This document shows positions 31,204 through 39,685 of a stretch of 64,000 nt of DNA, piece by piece. Both the position numbers and the translations under genes were made by a program. How positions within the stretch are numbered: position 1 is the stretch's first letter; each line of letters begins with the position of its first letter. The stretch comes from a virus, in the IMG/VR virus record IMGVR_UViG_3300010430_000017, positions 18,545-82,544 of that record. The stretch is one strand, 5' to 3'. Below the pieces are notes generated by a model. That model worked only from the letters and a program-made list of their open reading frames with translations. It made no database searches and had not been told where the DNA came from.

Positions 31204-31232
31204 ATTCTATACTAAAACTATTTGTGTGTCAA
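31204..31232 (-). promoter_or_regulatory. sigma70-like promoter (- strand)
   Basis: TTGACA at 31232-31227 and TAGAAT at 31209-31204 have a 17-base spacer. The sequence TTAGTATAGAAT around the -10 is shared with the promoter at 34287. Confidence 0.8.
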
Positions 31233-31254
31233 GTGCTAATGTAAATTAACAATG

Positions 31255-31602
31255 TTATTTCTTATCTTCAAGTTTCTTGATCTTGGCCTTGAGTTTAGTC
31301 ACTTGTGACTTAGTGGTTCTTAGAGTATCAGTAACTTTCTTATTTTTGTCCGTTAGAACTTGTAATTGTTCTTTGAGATCAACAATATCCGCAGTTTCTT
31401 CTGTCTCGGAAATTTCCTTTCCGATTGTAGGGACAATATAAACATTCCCCATAGCCTTGATTGCATCCCAATTAAATTCATAGCCCTTCTTTGTATATTT
31501 CTCAATACCAGCGAAGATACCAAACAACAGATTCGAACTAATCTCCAAGCAATGCCCCATATCCGTTACTTGGTAGTGCTGCCCTTCCGCTGCTTTAATC
31601 AT
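31255..31602 (-). CDS. Hypothetical protein with C-terminal coiled coil
   Basis: This encodes 115 residues. The C-terminal half (from about residue 70) is a Lys/Leu/Thr coiled coil (LKEQLQVLTDKNKKV); the N-terminal half is a small alpha/beta domain. It overlaps the preceding gene. Function unknown. Confidence 0.6.
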   Translation of the reverse strand: MIKAAEGQHYQVTDMGHCLEISSNLLFGIFAGIEKYTKKGYEFNWDAIKAMGNVYIVPTIGKEISETEETADIVDLKEQLQVLTDKNKKVTDTLRTTKSQVTKLKAKIKKLEDKK

Positions 31603-31891
31603 TTACCTCTCCTTTTTGTAATTGCCCCCAAGGATTTGGGACAGAATTTACTTCAGTAATACACTCCAACCCAGTATCATGGTGTAAATTCTTAGTACAC
31701 CAGTCCTTGAAATCATCAATTGTTTCTTCATCATCATAACAATTGATGATGAGTTTGGCACAACTTTTTCTGTCCTTTCCAGCTTCGAAAGAAAAATTAT
31801 CGATCTCTAATTTTTCGAGTATATTTTCACCGTTATCTGTCTCTAACTCCACACCCATAACTGCATTTAAATTATTAAATGTTATCCTCAT
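31595..31891 (-). CDS. Hypothetical acidic protein
   Basis: This encodes 98 residues with a beta-rich start (MRITFNNLNAVMGVELE) and acidic composition. It overlaps both neighbours by four to eight bases. No domain recognised. Confidence 0.55.
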   Translation of the reverse strand: MRITFNNLNAVMGVELETDNGENILEKLEIDNFSFEAGKDRKSCAKLIINCYDDEETIDDFKDWCTKNLHHDTGLECITEVNSVPNPWGQLQKGEVND

Positions 31892-32274
31892 ATATTATTA
31901 TCCTGGTTATTCAAAGCAAGTAAACAATACCCCATAATATCACCGTAGGGACTCTCCCCAAGAGCATCCTTATCTGTAGCAATTCTCATTAGTTTATCGA
32001 ATATACGAACAATAGTCAACATGTCTTGGTAGGAACTTACAGGAACTCCCTCTGGGTAAAGAATTTGAAGGAACTCTTCTGATTTACCCCAAGAATTGCC
32101 ATAAAATTTTTGTTTTTCTGCCACAAGATTAGCTATCTCTTTCGCTATTTCTTTGTAGTTATTAGGTTTTGGTGGTGTATCTTTGTTAGGTTTTGGTGTT
32201 TTACATAAAGGCATAGGCGTACGAGCACTTACCTCCGGCAAATTCCAATAAACAAAATCTTTTCTATCTATCAT
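31888..32274 (-). CDS. Nucleotide-metabolism-associated phage protein (DUF1599/Nmad1-like)
   Basis: This encodes 128 residues. A Pro/Lys-rich N-terminus precedes a helical core with EKQKFYGNSWGKSEEFLQ, YQDMLTIVRIFDKLMRIA and GESPYGDIMGYCLLAL. This matches a phage family often linked to nucleotide modification or MazG-like folds. It lies directly before dUTPase, with which it shares an overlapping A (stop/start). The precise activity is unknown. Confidence 0.65.
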   Translation of the reverse strand: MIDRKDFVYWNLPEVSARTPMPLCKTPKPNKDTPPKPNNYKEIAKEIANLVAEKQKFYGNSWGKSEEFLQILYPEGVPVSSYQDMLTIVRIFDKLMRIATDKDALGESPYGDIMGYCLLALNNQDNNI

Positions 32275-32699
32275 TATTTCCTCCCTGTACTCCCATATCC
32301 ACCTCTGTCTTTATTACCAAGACATTCTACTTCTATTAATTCAAATACCGGTTGTTTCTTTCTAATCCTGAACTGGCAAATTTTATCTCCTTCATTTATA
32401 AAACCATCTCTGGTGGCATAATAAGGCATGAACCAGATATCATTATCTCCGCAGTATGAATTATCAATAGCGCCTACTGAATTGGTTTGTAGAATGCCCC
32501 AGGTCTTAAAAGTACTACTTCTTGGTTTTACTTCTGCTTCGTAGCCTTCGGGGAGTTCCATTGCAATACCAAGACTAATTTTACCCCAGGTTCTCCTTTT
32601 CAAGAATGTGTCATCGTAAGAATAAAGATCAATCCAATCCCCTTTGGATATTTTCTTTAGTTTAGTAGCTCCGGGGAGATATTTAATTTTAATTTCCAC
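32274..32699 (-). CDS. dut: dUTPase (dUTP diphosphatase)
   Basis: This trimeric dUTPase hydrolyses dUTP to dUMP and pyrophosphate, keeping uracil out of DNA and supplying dUMP for dTMP synthesis. Family motifs are in order: GDWIDLYS (motif 1), [12 protein letters not shown] (motif 2), [12 protein letters not shown] (motif 3), a KICQFRI segment (motif 4) and RGGYGSTG (motif 5, C-terminal arm). At 141 residues it has the usual length. It is part of a tightly overlapping nucleotide-metabolism operon. Confidence 0.93.
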   Translation of the reverse strand: MEIKIKYLPGATKLKKISKGDWIDLYSYDDTFLKRRTWGKISLGIAMELPEGYEAEVKPRSSTFKTWGILQTNSVGAIDNSYCGDNDIWFMPYYATRDGFINEGDKICQFRIRKKQPVFELIEVECLGNKDRGGYGSTGRK

Positions 32700-32947
32700 T
32701 AATATTTAATCCTTGTCTCAATTAATTCTTTAGAAAAACTTTGAGCTTCAATCATAGGGATTATAATGCAGTCCATATATTCATCAAAGTCCTCTATATT
32801 TCTTTTTATGTAGATCTCTCCTCCGTTTTCTTCTCCATCCTGAATATTGTACCACACAACATTGGAAATATCTTGCTCAGGTGCAATCTCTCTGCATGTG
32901 TCACAACAACTGCAAGCTTCTTCGTACAGATCTTCTGGAATTTGCAT
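32699..32947 (-). CDS. Acidic small protein with Cys pairs
   Basis: This encodes 82 residues, acidic, with CSCCDTC near residue 12. It overlaps both neighbours by single-base stop/start. Unknown. Confidence 0.55.
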   Translation of the reverse strand: MQIPEDLYEEACSCCDTCREIAPEQDISNVVWYNIQDGEENGGEIYIKRNIEDFDEYMDCIIIPMIEAQSFSKELIETRIKY

Positions 32948-33195
32948 CAGTTACCCTCCATAATGGATTCATATTCTTTGTAGAATTCAAGTTCTTTCTC
33001 TTTCTTTTCCTGGTACTCATTCGTGTAGTGCAACTTTACCATTCTCTTTACAACAGCTGCCTTAACTCCGTATTTCTCTTCTGCTGCTTTAGCTACTACA
33101 TTGAGATCATTCTTAGCTGTGTCAAGATCATCAAAAAGATTAGACAATTCACCTTCGATAAGTTCCTTAAGTTCTTGCTTCTGTTCTTCTGTCAT
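32947..33195 (-). CDS. Small helical protein resembling T4 DsbA-type DNA-binding protein
   Basis: This encodes 82 residues, helical. AAEEKYGVKAAVVKRMVKLHY resembles the (I/V)KDELGVDGKMFNRLLALYH stretch of T4 DsbA, a late-promoter DNA-binding protein. An AGGAGAG SD precedes the ATG. Similarity is local and judged by eye, so the role is tentative. Confidence 0.55.
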   Translation of the reverse strand: MTEEQKQELKELIEGELSNLFDDLDTAKNDLNVVAKAAEEKYGVKAAVVKRMVKLHYTNEYQEKKEKELEFYKEYESIMEGN

Positions 33196-33209
33196 ATTCT
33201 CTCCTCTTT

Positions 33210-33401
33210 TTATCGGACTTCCTCGAAAGCAATGCCCTTGTAATAAAGCTTCTTCATTTGTTGATAGAATGTGCGTCTATCCCCGCACTCAATTGCTCCA
33301 GTAGAAATTCCTTTCCTGGTTTGTGTTGTGTATTGCTTATCCTTTGGGGAATAGTCTTTGTATACAGCTTTCTTAATTCTTTTGGCTTTGGATTGTCTCA
33401 T
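33210..33401 (-). CDS. Small basic phage protein
   Basis: This encodes 63 residues, very basic (MRQSKAKRIKKAVYKD), with TRKGISTGAIECGDRRTFYQQMKK typical of a small phage family near nucleotide genes. An AGGAATAAT SD precedes the ATG. Unknown function. Confidence 0.6.
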   Translation of the reverse strand: MRQSKAKRIKKAVYKDYSPKDKQYTTQTRKGISTGAIECGDRRTFYQQMKKLYYKGIAFEEVR

Positions 33402-33619
33402 TATTCCTCCTCAAAGTAATGCTTAATATTCTCAGTATCAATCTCAAAATCACTCAACTCAAGAGTTGCACACTGATGACAAAGTGTTGGGGAATCATAC
33501 CCCTGTGACTCCCATAAATCATCAGCTTTCTTTTCGAAGTCTTCTTCATTCTTTGCAAGAACACTACCAATACACGTAAACCCGTACGTTTTAATATAGA
33601 CTGGTATCTCTTTTGCCAT
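33401..33619 (-). CDS. Hypothetical small protein
   Basis: This encodes 72 residues, beginning MAKEIPVYIKTYGFTCIGSV, acidic at the C-terminus. It overlaps both neighbours by one base and has a good AGGAGGAAT SD. No family assigned. Confidence 0.55.
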   Translation of the reverse strand: MAKEIPVYIKTYGFTCIGSVLAKNEEDFEKKADDLWESQGYDSPTLCHQCATLELSDFEIDTENIKHYFEEE

Positions 33620-34161
33620 TATTCCTCCTGTTTAAAATTACCATAATATAGTCGTTTTTTATCTTCTTTATTAAGATCTCGTAAAAACCACGCATATCTT
33701 GTATTATCAAGATAGGGATTATCTATTACATTAAAACCAGAAATAATTGTATATTGTCCTTTTAGATTGTTAGCGAATTTCTCTACAAAATCCACACCAT
33801 TAGTACAGACAATTATTCTTTTGTTGGGGATCAAAGATAAAATAAGATCTGGATCTATATGATTCTCAAAAGCAACTTCCTCGTATCCTTGGGGGAATTT
33901 TCCAGAGTTCAAATTTAAAGGTATCCCATCCCGAGAGAACAAACCACACATTGCCCAAAAATTGGGATGATAATACAGAAAGCCAATATATTTAGCTCTC
34001 TCATTCAAAGCAAAAGTTACACCTGAACCTCGACCACTAAGAATGAACACCGGTTTGTTCATTTCTGGTTTACAATTCACAATAAGCTTTTGGAATTCTG
34101 TTAGAACTACTTGCTCTGGTCTACTCGGTTTAAAATTCATACAGTTTTTACAATCGCACAT
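33619..34161 (-). CDS. Hypothetical protein with degenerate P-loop-like segment
   Basis: This encodes 180 residues from the ATG at 34161, which has AGGAGG five bases upstream; a longer frame lacks an SD. CDCKNC opens the chain, and FILSGRGSGVTFALNER recalls a Walker A without its Lys. RIIVCTNGVDFVEKF could be a later strand. Role unknown. Confidence 0.5.
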   Translation of the reverse strand: MCDCKNCMNFKPSRPEQVVLTEFQKLIVNCKPEMNKPVFILSGRGSGVTFALNERAKYIGFLYYHPNFWAMCGLFSRDGIPLNLNSGKFPQGYEEVAFENHIDPDLILSLIPNKRIIVCTNGVDFVEKFANNLKGQYTIISGFNVIDNPYLDNTRYAWFLRDLNKEDKKRLYYGNFKQEE

Positions 34162-34286
34162 GATCCCTCCTAAGTTAATGATTATACATCCTTGCAGCCC
34201 CTCAAGGATTAAGGTATCCACCGTCTATAGCCAGATTCGTTATTCGCAGGAGCAACCTTTGTATAATCAAGATTCATTCTTTTTAT
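34162..34286 (-). other. Leader of about 120 bases with short inverted repeats
   Basis: This stretch lies between the promoter at 34287 and the gene starting at 34161. It contains ATCCTTGA/GCAAGGAT-type short complementary segments but no clear terminator or known riboswitch. Confidence 0.35.
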
Positions 34287-34315
34287 ATTCTATACTAATT
34301 GTTTGTTGTTGTCAA
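34287..34315 (-). promoter_or_regulatory. sigma70-like promoter (- strand)
   Basis: TTGACA at 34315-34310 and TAGAAT at 34292-34287 have a 17-base spacer. It lies immediately downstream of the ribonucleotide reductase stop. Confidence 0.8.
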
Positions 34316-34320
34316 GGGAT

Positions 34321-36633
34321 TTATCCACATTTACTAAATCCGCACTCCTTGCAAATCAGACATCCACCCTCATTGACATATGATGCTAAGCCGCATTCAG
34401 GACAGATTTTTCCAACAGATACTTCAGGATCTTCAATAGGAAGATACTTAGAAAGAATCCTCTTAAGAATTCCAGCAGCATCTACCATGGAATACGTACT
34501 CTTATTTAACTGATCTATAATCTCCTCCACAGGAATCCCGTATCTAAGGGACATTGAGCATACTCTGCATAGCGAATCCCATAGACTATTACGCTCCTGG
34601 AATAGAACAGGATTAAAAGTGCCATCTCCATTATGCCCACCCTCTTTAGGTAATTTAACAAATACCTCTATTGGATTCCCTTCCTGATCAATACTTACAT
34701 TAATGTAAATTTTACTTCCTTTCCAAGAAACTCTATGCCTCACTGCTGTCTCTTCATCAAGAAGCTCTTTCTCGTATAGTTCCGGCATTACGCATTCAGC
34801 TACTTCTTCAGTATCCGTACTTGAAAGAACACCTTCCTTGCAACCATCTCGAAAAACAGTGACACCTTTGAGACCCTTGGACCAAGCGTACTTATAAATC
34901 TCTTGGATAGTCTCCTTTTTGGTATCATTCGAAAGATTAATAGTAGAACTGATCGAGGCATCAATATTCTTCTGTAAAGCGGCTTGCACATTAATCCTAT
35001 CTTTCCAATGAATCTCATTAGCTTCAACGTAGCCCATCTTGTTCTTTGCTTGCTCAAGAGTAAGTCCTTTGAATTCATCTAAGTTATCAAGCATATGCTG
35101 TGCAGCCGGGAGATGGATGAAGGAGTATTCTTTATTATCAATTCTATTCTTTCTTTTATAGGAAAACTTAAATATAGGTTCAATTCCTGACGAACAATTC
35201 CCAGAAACAATACTAATACTACCACAAGGACCAATTGTGTTGAGAGATGTATTAGCAAGACCATAATCTAAGATATTCTCTTTTAATGCACCTTCTATCT
35301 TATACCATGGGTTATCAACAAAATTATTCCTTGCTGCTGTTGAACTCATAGCCTCACAGCATTTACCTTGGACAGCAAGATCATTGGATGCAACTAATTG
35401 TGAATACATTATAGAATCAGTGATATCATTAGCAAGATCTATGGAATCTTCATCTCCGTAAGTAAAACCTAATTTTTGACATAGATCTCCAAACCCTGTT
35501 AACTCAACACCAATCCTTTTACCAAATTTATCCACTGATCTTTGCTCAGCTAATGGGTGCAAGTCCTCATTCATATCAGAAAACAAGTTCATCAAGCGTG
35601 TAGCTACTTCTGCGTCCTCTTCTAAGGAAACAATATCAAGTCTCCCATGCAAAAGATAAAAAGGGAGCACAAACGCGCCAAGCAGGCAGTTTGAATCTCC
35701 AGCCATGGGTTGTTCAGAACATGCATTGTATCCAAACGGCTTCAAAGATTTATCAATATAAGTCCCAAAAGTATTTTTCTGTACTGTTGTGATGTATGAA
35801 GTTCCTGGATCTCCACAAATCCAAGCTGCCTCCGACAATTGACTCAAAACATCTCTTGCTTTGATAGTTTTATACTCTTTAAATTTACCTCCTATTTCAA
35901 ACCACTCATCATAATCACCATCCCAGCAAGAGTTATATAATTCTTTATCAGCCTCTATATCAGGAAAACAAAACGTCCAGTCCTCATCATTCTCTACAGC
36001 AGTCATAAATGAGTCAGTAAGTTTTAATGTTATATTAGCATTATTAATGGCCGGCAGTTCTTTTGTAAAAACATCTTCTTCAAAAACTTTCTCTGGCTTT
36101 GCTTTACTCCAAATAAAATCAAGTGTATCTGGGTGCCGACAATCAAGAGAGATCAGCAATGCTCCACGTCTACCAAACTGGCAGATTGTTTTAGTTAACT
36201 CAGAAAAACTTGGCATAAAACTAACAGCGCCGGATGAAGTTCTTGCTGCATTCTCTACGGAATGTCCTTTTGGTCTTAGAATGGATATATCTGTACCAAC
36301 GCCTCCTCTATAAGAGAAGGTTCTCGCAATCTGTTTATGTGCTTCATATATCCCTTCAATACTGTCATGCCTGATAGGAACATAATAGCAGTTACTAAAG
36401 CTGCTGGTTGCGCCTGAATTACAGGCACTCAGAATACTCCCAGCGGGAATGAACTTACCACTTCTTAGAAGTTCTTTCTGATCCTTGTCCGTGATGTTAC
36501 AACAATCAATAACTCCTTCAATTACATCTTTGATATCTTCATGCCCATATTTATTCTTTGTGACCATGGCCACGAAATCTTCATGCTCTGCAATACTCGT
36601 CTCCAACAACTCCTTTGTAATAACCTCAGTCAA
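34321..36633 (-). CDS. nrdJ: Ribonucleotide reductase, class II (adenosylcobalamin-dependent)
   Basis: This 770-residue enzyme reduces ribonucleotides to deoxyribonucleotides without a separate radical-generating subunit. PAGSILSACNSG and SNCYYVPI hold the substrate-site region, NACSEQP is the radical-site NxCxE motif, and DASISSTINL and GCKEGVL follow. The C-terminus carries the class II zinc-type tail (CPECG...CKECGFSKC) with redox cysteines. A class II enzyme makes the phage independent of oxygen level but reliant on host or medium cobalamin. It lies in the nucleotide-metabolism cluster. Confidence 0.93.
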   Translation of the reverse strand: MTEVITKELLETSIAEHEDFVAMVTKNKYGHEDIKDVIEGVIDCCNITDKDQKELLRSGKFIPAGSILSACNSGATSSFSNCYYVPIRHDSIEGIYEAHKQIARTFSYRGGVGTDISILRPKGHSVENAARTSSGAVSFMPSFSELTKTICQFGRRGALLISLDCRHPDTLDFIWSKAKPEKVFEEDVFTKELPAINNANITLKLTDSFMTAVENDEDWTFCFPDIEADKELYNSCWDGDYDEWFEIGGKFKEYKTIKARDVLSQLSEAAWICGDPGTSYITTVQKNTFGTYIDKSLKPFGYNACSEQPMAGDSNCLLGAFVLPFYLLHGRLDIVSLEEDAEVATRLMNLFSDMNEDLHPLAEQRSVDKFGKRIGVELTGFGDLCQKLGFTYGDEDSIDLANDITDSIMYSQLVASNDLAVQGKCCEAMSSTAARNNFVDNPWYKIEGALKENILDYGLANTSLNTIGPCGSISIVSGNCSSGIEPIFKFSYKRKNRIDNKEYSFIHLPAAQHMLDNLDEFKGLTLEQAKNKMGYVEANEIHWKDRINVQAALQKNIDASISSTINLSNDTKKETIQEIYKYAWSKGLKGVTVFRDGCKEGVLSSTDTEEVAECVMPELYEKELLDEETAVRHRVSWKGSKIYINVSIDQEGNPIEVFVKLPKEGGHNGDGTFNPVLFQERNSLWDSLCRVCSMSLRYGIPVEEIIDQLNKSTYSMVDAAGILKRILSKYLPIEDPEVSVGKICPECGLASYVNEGGCLICKECGFSKCG

Positions 36634-36634
36634 T

Positions 36635-36910
36635 TTATTCCTCCAATACCTTCAAAATATTATCAATTCTTGTTTTTATATTCTTGAATTCATAGATGAT
36701 CTGTTCTTTCTCGTTTCTGAGATAATCATCTTCCTCGTCATCCCATCCTCGATCAGAGTCTCCATGTAGTAAGCAGAAATCCATCCAATAAACTGCTTCT
36801 AAATATCCATTAGTAGTTCTGTAAAAGTGGTCACATTCAAGACCCCAATCATCAGTTCCAACTCCAGATTCAGCTAATAGGTCTACTATTTCATGAGTTA
36901 CTTCCTTCAT
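36635..36910 (-). CDS. Hypothetical acidic protein
   Basis: This encodes 91 residues with Asp/Glu-rich GDSDRGWDDEEDDYL and a helical C-terminus. It directly precedes ribonucleotide reductase. GAGAGGTT lies before the ATG. Unknown. Confidence 0.55.
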   Translation of the reverse strand: MKEVTHEIVDLLAESGVGTDDWGLECDHFYRTTNGYLEAVYWMDFCLLHGDSDRGWDDEEDDYLRNEKEQIIYEFKNIKTRIDNILKVLEE

Positions 36911-36918
36911 AACCTCTC

Positions 36919-37134
36919 CTATATAATAAAATTAACTTCTCCAACACAACCACTCTGATACTTTGTCTGAAATTTATAGCACCATCCACAATCTTTGTCA
37001 AGACATTTGTTTGGTTTAGTAGATAATCCCTCACCTATCTTCCACGCTCTATAAACAGAATTATTCTGTATAATAGCTTCTTCGTATACATAATCACTGT
37101 AAATATCAATACAAGCTTGTTCTGCTTTACTCAT
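36919..37134 (-). CDS. Cys-containing hypothetical protein
   Basis: This encodes 71 residues. CLDKDCGWCYKF and SGCVG give a possible metal site in the C-terminal half; the N-terminus is helical. Its start overlaps the preceding gene's end. Confidence 0.55.
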   Translation of the reverse strand: MSKAEQACIDIYSDYVYEEAIIQNNSVYRAWKIGEGLSTKPNKCLDKDCGWCYKFQTKYQSGCVGEVNFII

Positions 37135-37339
37135 TTTTATCCCTTTCCAAAGTACTTAAGAGATCCCCGCACAAGTTAATTTCAGACGGAATACACTTAA
37201 GCACTACTTTTACTCCTTCGTTGAATGGAAATTCAATATGAAGTTTTGAGATACACAAGTCCCCTGTAATATCCTCTCCTTTTGAGTTTAGTATACGAGT
37301 ATCATTAGTTGCTCCTGTTTCATTTATAACCTTAATCAT
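37127..37339 (-). CDS. Small beta-rich protein, paralogue of 62733-62957
   Basis: This encodes 70 residues. IKVINETGATNDTRILNSKGEDITGDLCISKLHI runs in parallel with the tail-module protein at 62733 (IRVDGLAPSDIRVLTDEDEDITEALSIKKITM). Such proteins recur in phages without assigned function. The start overlaps the preceding gene. Confidence 0.6.
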   Translation of the reverse strand: MIKVINETGATNDTRILNSKGEDITGDLCISKLHIEFPFNEGVKVVLKCIPSEINLCGDLLSTLERDKNE

Positions 37340-37458
37340 TTCAGTTTATTCACCTTTCTTTTTATATAATCCTTAAAATAAAAATCCCTGTTATAATGCC
37401 AAGTAAGTACAGCCCAACAACAAAGTCCTCCGAAGATGTAACCAATTAAGAAATCCAT
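37336..37458 (-). CDS. Tiny single-TM protein
   Basis: This encodes 40 residues. MDFLIGYIFGGLCCWAVL forms a hydrophobic segment, followed by a basic tail (KDYIKRKVNKLK). It overlaps genes on both sides (ATGA at its end), which supports it. Confidence 0.5.
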   Translation of the reverse strand: MDFLIGYIFGGLCCWAVLTWHYNRDFYFKDYIKRKVNKLK

Positions 37459-38033
37459 TATTCAAGGAATTCCTTATATTTTGCATTCTCTTTAAGATAA
37501 GCGCAAAACACCACCCATTCATTCAACTTATGGTTCTTTCTTTGTCCGATAATATGTCTAATTGTTTTATAGTTTGTGCAGACAATACGTCTCTGGAGAA
37601 ATCCTTCCGGGAGGTTCTTTTTTATCTGAGTAAATAGAGTACCTAAATCACCCTCATATTTATCACCTTTGTTTCCGTTCTTGACCCAATTATAAGCTTT
37701 AATTTTGAAATTTAATGCTTCAAGTGTTGATTGGAATATAGGTCCTTCAAAATCATCTTGTGTTAATTGTCTCTTGAGCAATGTATGCATTGTGCTACCT
37801 GATTGCTTAGTAACTCCAATTCGGTATGTATCTGCCTGTACCCACCAATCTCTGCTTGCAGTGATATCCAACCACAGACAGATACTTTCAAGAAATTTAC
37901 CATGAGAACCATTCTTATAAATCTTCCTTGCTACATTCCCCATTTCATGTACTGGTCGGTTGTACGATAGACTCAAGCCAAGCATGGCCTGTTCGTATCC
38001 TGACTCGTTTAAAATTTCAATGTTATACTTCAT
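37458..38033 (-). CDS. ThyX-like flavin-dependent thymidylate synthase homologue (divergent)
   Basis: This encodes 191 residues. SRDWWVQADTYRIGVTKQSG, LPEGFLQRRIVCTNYKTI and RHIIGQRKNHKLNEWVVFC align in order with the RHR...S and LP...vNyR...H...R segments of ThyX, although the classic RHRxxSxNExSxR motif is not intact. Genes of this type recur in phage nucleotide clusters. With dUTPase and ribonucleotide reductase it would complete a dUMP-to-dTMP route, but activity is uncertain. Confidence 0.5.
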   Translation of the reverse strand: MKYNIEILNESGYEQAMLGLSLSYNRPVHEMGNVARKIYKNGSHGKFLESICLWLDITASRDWWVQADTYRIGVTKQSGSTMHTLLKRQLTQDDFEGPIFQSTLEALNFKIKAYNWVKNGNKGDKYEGDLGTLFTQIKKNLPEGFLQRRIVCTNYKTIRHIIGQRKNHKLNEWVVFCAYLKENAKYKEFLE

Positions 38034-38214
38034 CTTCTTGTTCGAACTCCTTCTCTATATAATTACCGCATTCAGTACAAACATAGCACCACATATCCCA
38101 TATATCAAGGTATTCTTCCAAGAATTCCCCTATATACCCGCATACTTCGCACTCAGGAGGATCTTCTTCGTAGTGATCTATTTCAATATCCGAATTATAG
38201 ACATCATTGTTCAT
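38023..38214 (-). CDS. Acidic zinc-ribbon miniprotein
   Basis: This encodes 63 residues from the ATG at 38214 (GAAGGGA upstream). CEVCGYIG and CYVCTECGNY form a Cys4-type site in a very acidic chain. It overlaps the ThyX-like gene by eleven bases. Confidence 0.6.
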   Translation of the reverse strand: MNNDVYNSDIEIDHYEEDPPECEVCGYIGEFLEEYLDIWDMWCYVCTECGNYIEKEFEQEDEV

Positions 38215-38215
38215 A

Positions 38216-38416
38216 TTATTCCCTTCGTCGAGTACCATGAGAAGGTTTCTCGAAACCACCGCATCCAGCAATCAGCTTTGCCGGTGAACACAACTCAATA
38301 CCAATTCTTTTAGATATCTTCCCACATAATTTGCAGTATGTAAAATTAGTTCCTATTTTCTCGATACTATCGAATTCTACTCCACATGTTAAACATTCAT
38401 ATGTATAAATACTCAT
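38216..38416 (-). CDS. FmdB-like zinc-ribbon protein
   Basis: This encodes 66 residues. IYTYECLTCGVEFDSIEKIGT and YCKLCGKISKRIG match the FmdB/CxxC-type putative regulatory ribbon found in bacteria and phages. Function not defined. An ATAATATG context starts it directly after the metallophosphoesterase gene. Confidence 0.7.
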   Translation of the reverse strand: MSIYTYECLTCGVEFDSIEKIGTNFTYCKLCGKISKRIGIELCSPAKLIAGCGGFEKPSHGTRRRE

Positions 38417-38417
38417 A

Positions 38418-39320
38418 TTATAACTCCATCATCTCAATAACCGGTAAACGCCCATTCTCTAACAGCACAGCGCATCCAATTGCTTGTTTGGGGAATTCTT
38501 TAGCATACGCCATTGCATAACTTTCTCTATCAACACCGACAGGGACTTGCATCCCGAAGACTTTCTTTCCTCGTCCTACATGCCAATCAATGCTTGCTTT
38601 TGTATGAAAATGCCCCTGGCAAACATTCATCATCTCACTACCTGATTTTACACTTGCGGCCATATTCATTCCGTGTCTGAAAAGACACCCATTGTATTCA
38701 AAACTTGGTTGGAAGTTCCAATTGACACCAAGTACCTCAGCAAAGTCTTTAATCCACCTTTTTGAAACGCCCTCTTTATAAGCCTTACGAAGCAAAATCA
38801 AATCATGATTCCCGTGACATACATCGGCCTCGGGGAACGCTTTACTCCACTTCTGGAGTTCTTTAATAGCAAAATCAAGTTCATCTCCAGCACTCAAACC
38901 ATCAGGATCAGTTGCATGGAATGATGAGAAGTGGTTATCAATCAAGTCCCCCATGAAGATTACATGGTCACAATTATATTTATCATAAATTTCCGTACAA
39001 AAATCCAGATAATTTTTTAAAGTAAATGGCAAATGTAAATCCCCGATTAAGAGGATATTAGTAGGATGAATTTTCAATGGTACTTTTGATGTATTGGAGA
39101 ATTCTTTTAGATCTTGATCTATTGTAAACCAATCAGGCGCTTTGTCATCTTCAATATTGTACTCCGTGATTCTGCCCTTTTCATTTTCGTATAAAATATT
39201 AACTGGTTTTCTTTTACTCATGCACTGAAAACAATAATAATCCACCTTATTACTATTCTTGCGTCTATACTCAGCGCCGCACTTCCCCCATTCTCCACTG
39301 CATACTGGACATTTCAACAA
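38418..39320 (-). CDS. Metallophosphoesterase with N-terminal zinc ribbon
   Basis: This encodes 300 residues. The N-terminal ribbon (CPVCSGEWGKC...YYCFQC) is followed by a calcineurin-like phosphoesterase: ILLIGDLHLP near residue 90, FMGDLIDNH near 120, CHGNHD near 165 and a late QGHFHTKA. It may act on phosphodiester or nucleotide substrates. The start appears to be a TTG at 39320 with an AAGGAGG SD. Confidence 0.82.
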   Translation of the reverse strand: MLKCPVCSGEWGKCGAEYRRKNSNKVDYYCFQCMSKRKPVNILYENEKGRITEYNIEDDKAPDWFTIDQDLKEFSNTSKVPLKIHPTNILLIGDLHLPFTLKNYLDFCTEIYDKYNCDHVIFMGDLIDNHFSSFHATDPDGLSAGDELDFAIKELQKWSKAFPEADVCHGNHDLILLRKAYKEGVSKRWIKDFAEVLGVNWNFQPSFEYNGCLFRHGMNMAASVKSGSEMMNVCQGHFHTKASIDWHVGRGKKVFGMQVPVGVDRESYAMAYAKEFPKQAIGCAVLLENGRLPVIEMMEL

Positions 39321-39321
39321 A

Positions 39322-39495
39322 TTATTTTACCTCCTTAATATTTTCAATAGCATCTGCTATACTCCTGCAATCTTCTGCTATACAATAACCATCACAAACA
39401 GAGTCATCATAACAGTACTTTGCATCTGGCCAATAATCCTCAATGTATTCCGCTGCAATCCTCAACATTTTTACTGCTCTCTCGATTTCTTCCAT
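39322..39495 (-). CDS. Small hypothetical protein
   Basis: This encodes 57 residues: MEEIERAVKMLRIAAEYIEDYW, then several Cys (YCYDDSVCDGYCIAEDC). It carries the SD for the metallophosphoesterase in its last codons. GGAGCAAC lies before the ATG. Unknown. Confidence 0.5.
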   Translation of the reverse strand: MEEIERAVKMLRIAAEYIEDYWPDAKYCYDDSVCDGYCIAEDCRSIADAIENIKEVK

Positions 39496-39521
39496 GTTGC
39501 TCCTAAAGTTTATATTTGATG

Positions 39522-39670
39522 GGTCAAGAGAGGAATTGAACCTCTAACATGTATACTGTACCAGCAATCTTTATAAATCCCGGTTAAATATAAAGATTAG
39601 TCTTAACGGTTTTCGATTCCTATTCACCTGGACCACCTACGCTGTGCCTTACCAATTCAGCCACTTGACC
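39522..39670 (-). tRNA. tRNA-like gene with about 66-nt insertion in the anticodon arm
   Basis: On the - strand GGTCAAG (from 39670) pairs 7/7 with CTTGACC (ending 39522). T8 is present, the D arm has GCTG...AGGC with a loop containing GG, and the T arm is AGAGG-TTCAATT-CCTCT. Between D and T arms there are about 100 bases instead of about 35. CAGCG can pair with TGCTG as a 5-bp anticodon stem around a 73-base loop, so about 66 bases are extra. The extra part holds a 10-bp hairpin (AATCTTTATA and complement). No CCA is encoded. Counting back from TGCTG gives AAG as possible anticodon, but position 33 is not T. Isotype unresolved. Confidence 0.6.
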
Positions 39671-39685
39671 TTAATTTCTAAACAC

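Noticed and set aside
34043-34513. 156-codon + strand frame across the end of ribonucleotide reductase
   Set aside because: It is antisense to two well-supported - strand genes and crosses a promoter; shadow frame.
39522-39670. Group I intron in a tRNA gene
   Set aside because: A CGTTAAGACTAA segment resembles the R element, but the insert is only about 66 bases, far below the group I minimum, and P, Q and S elements are not found.
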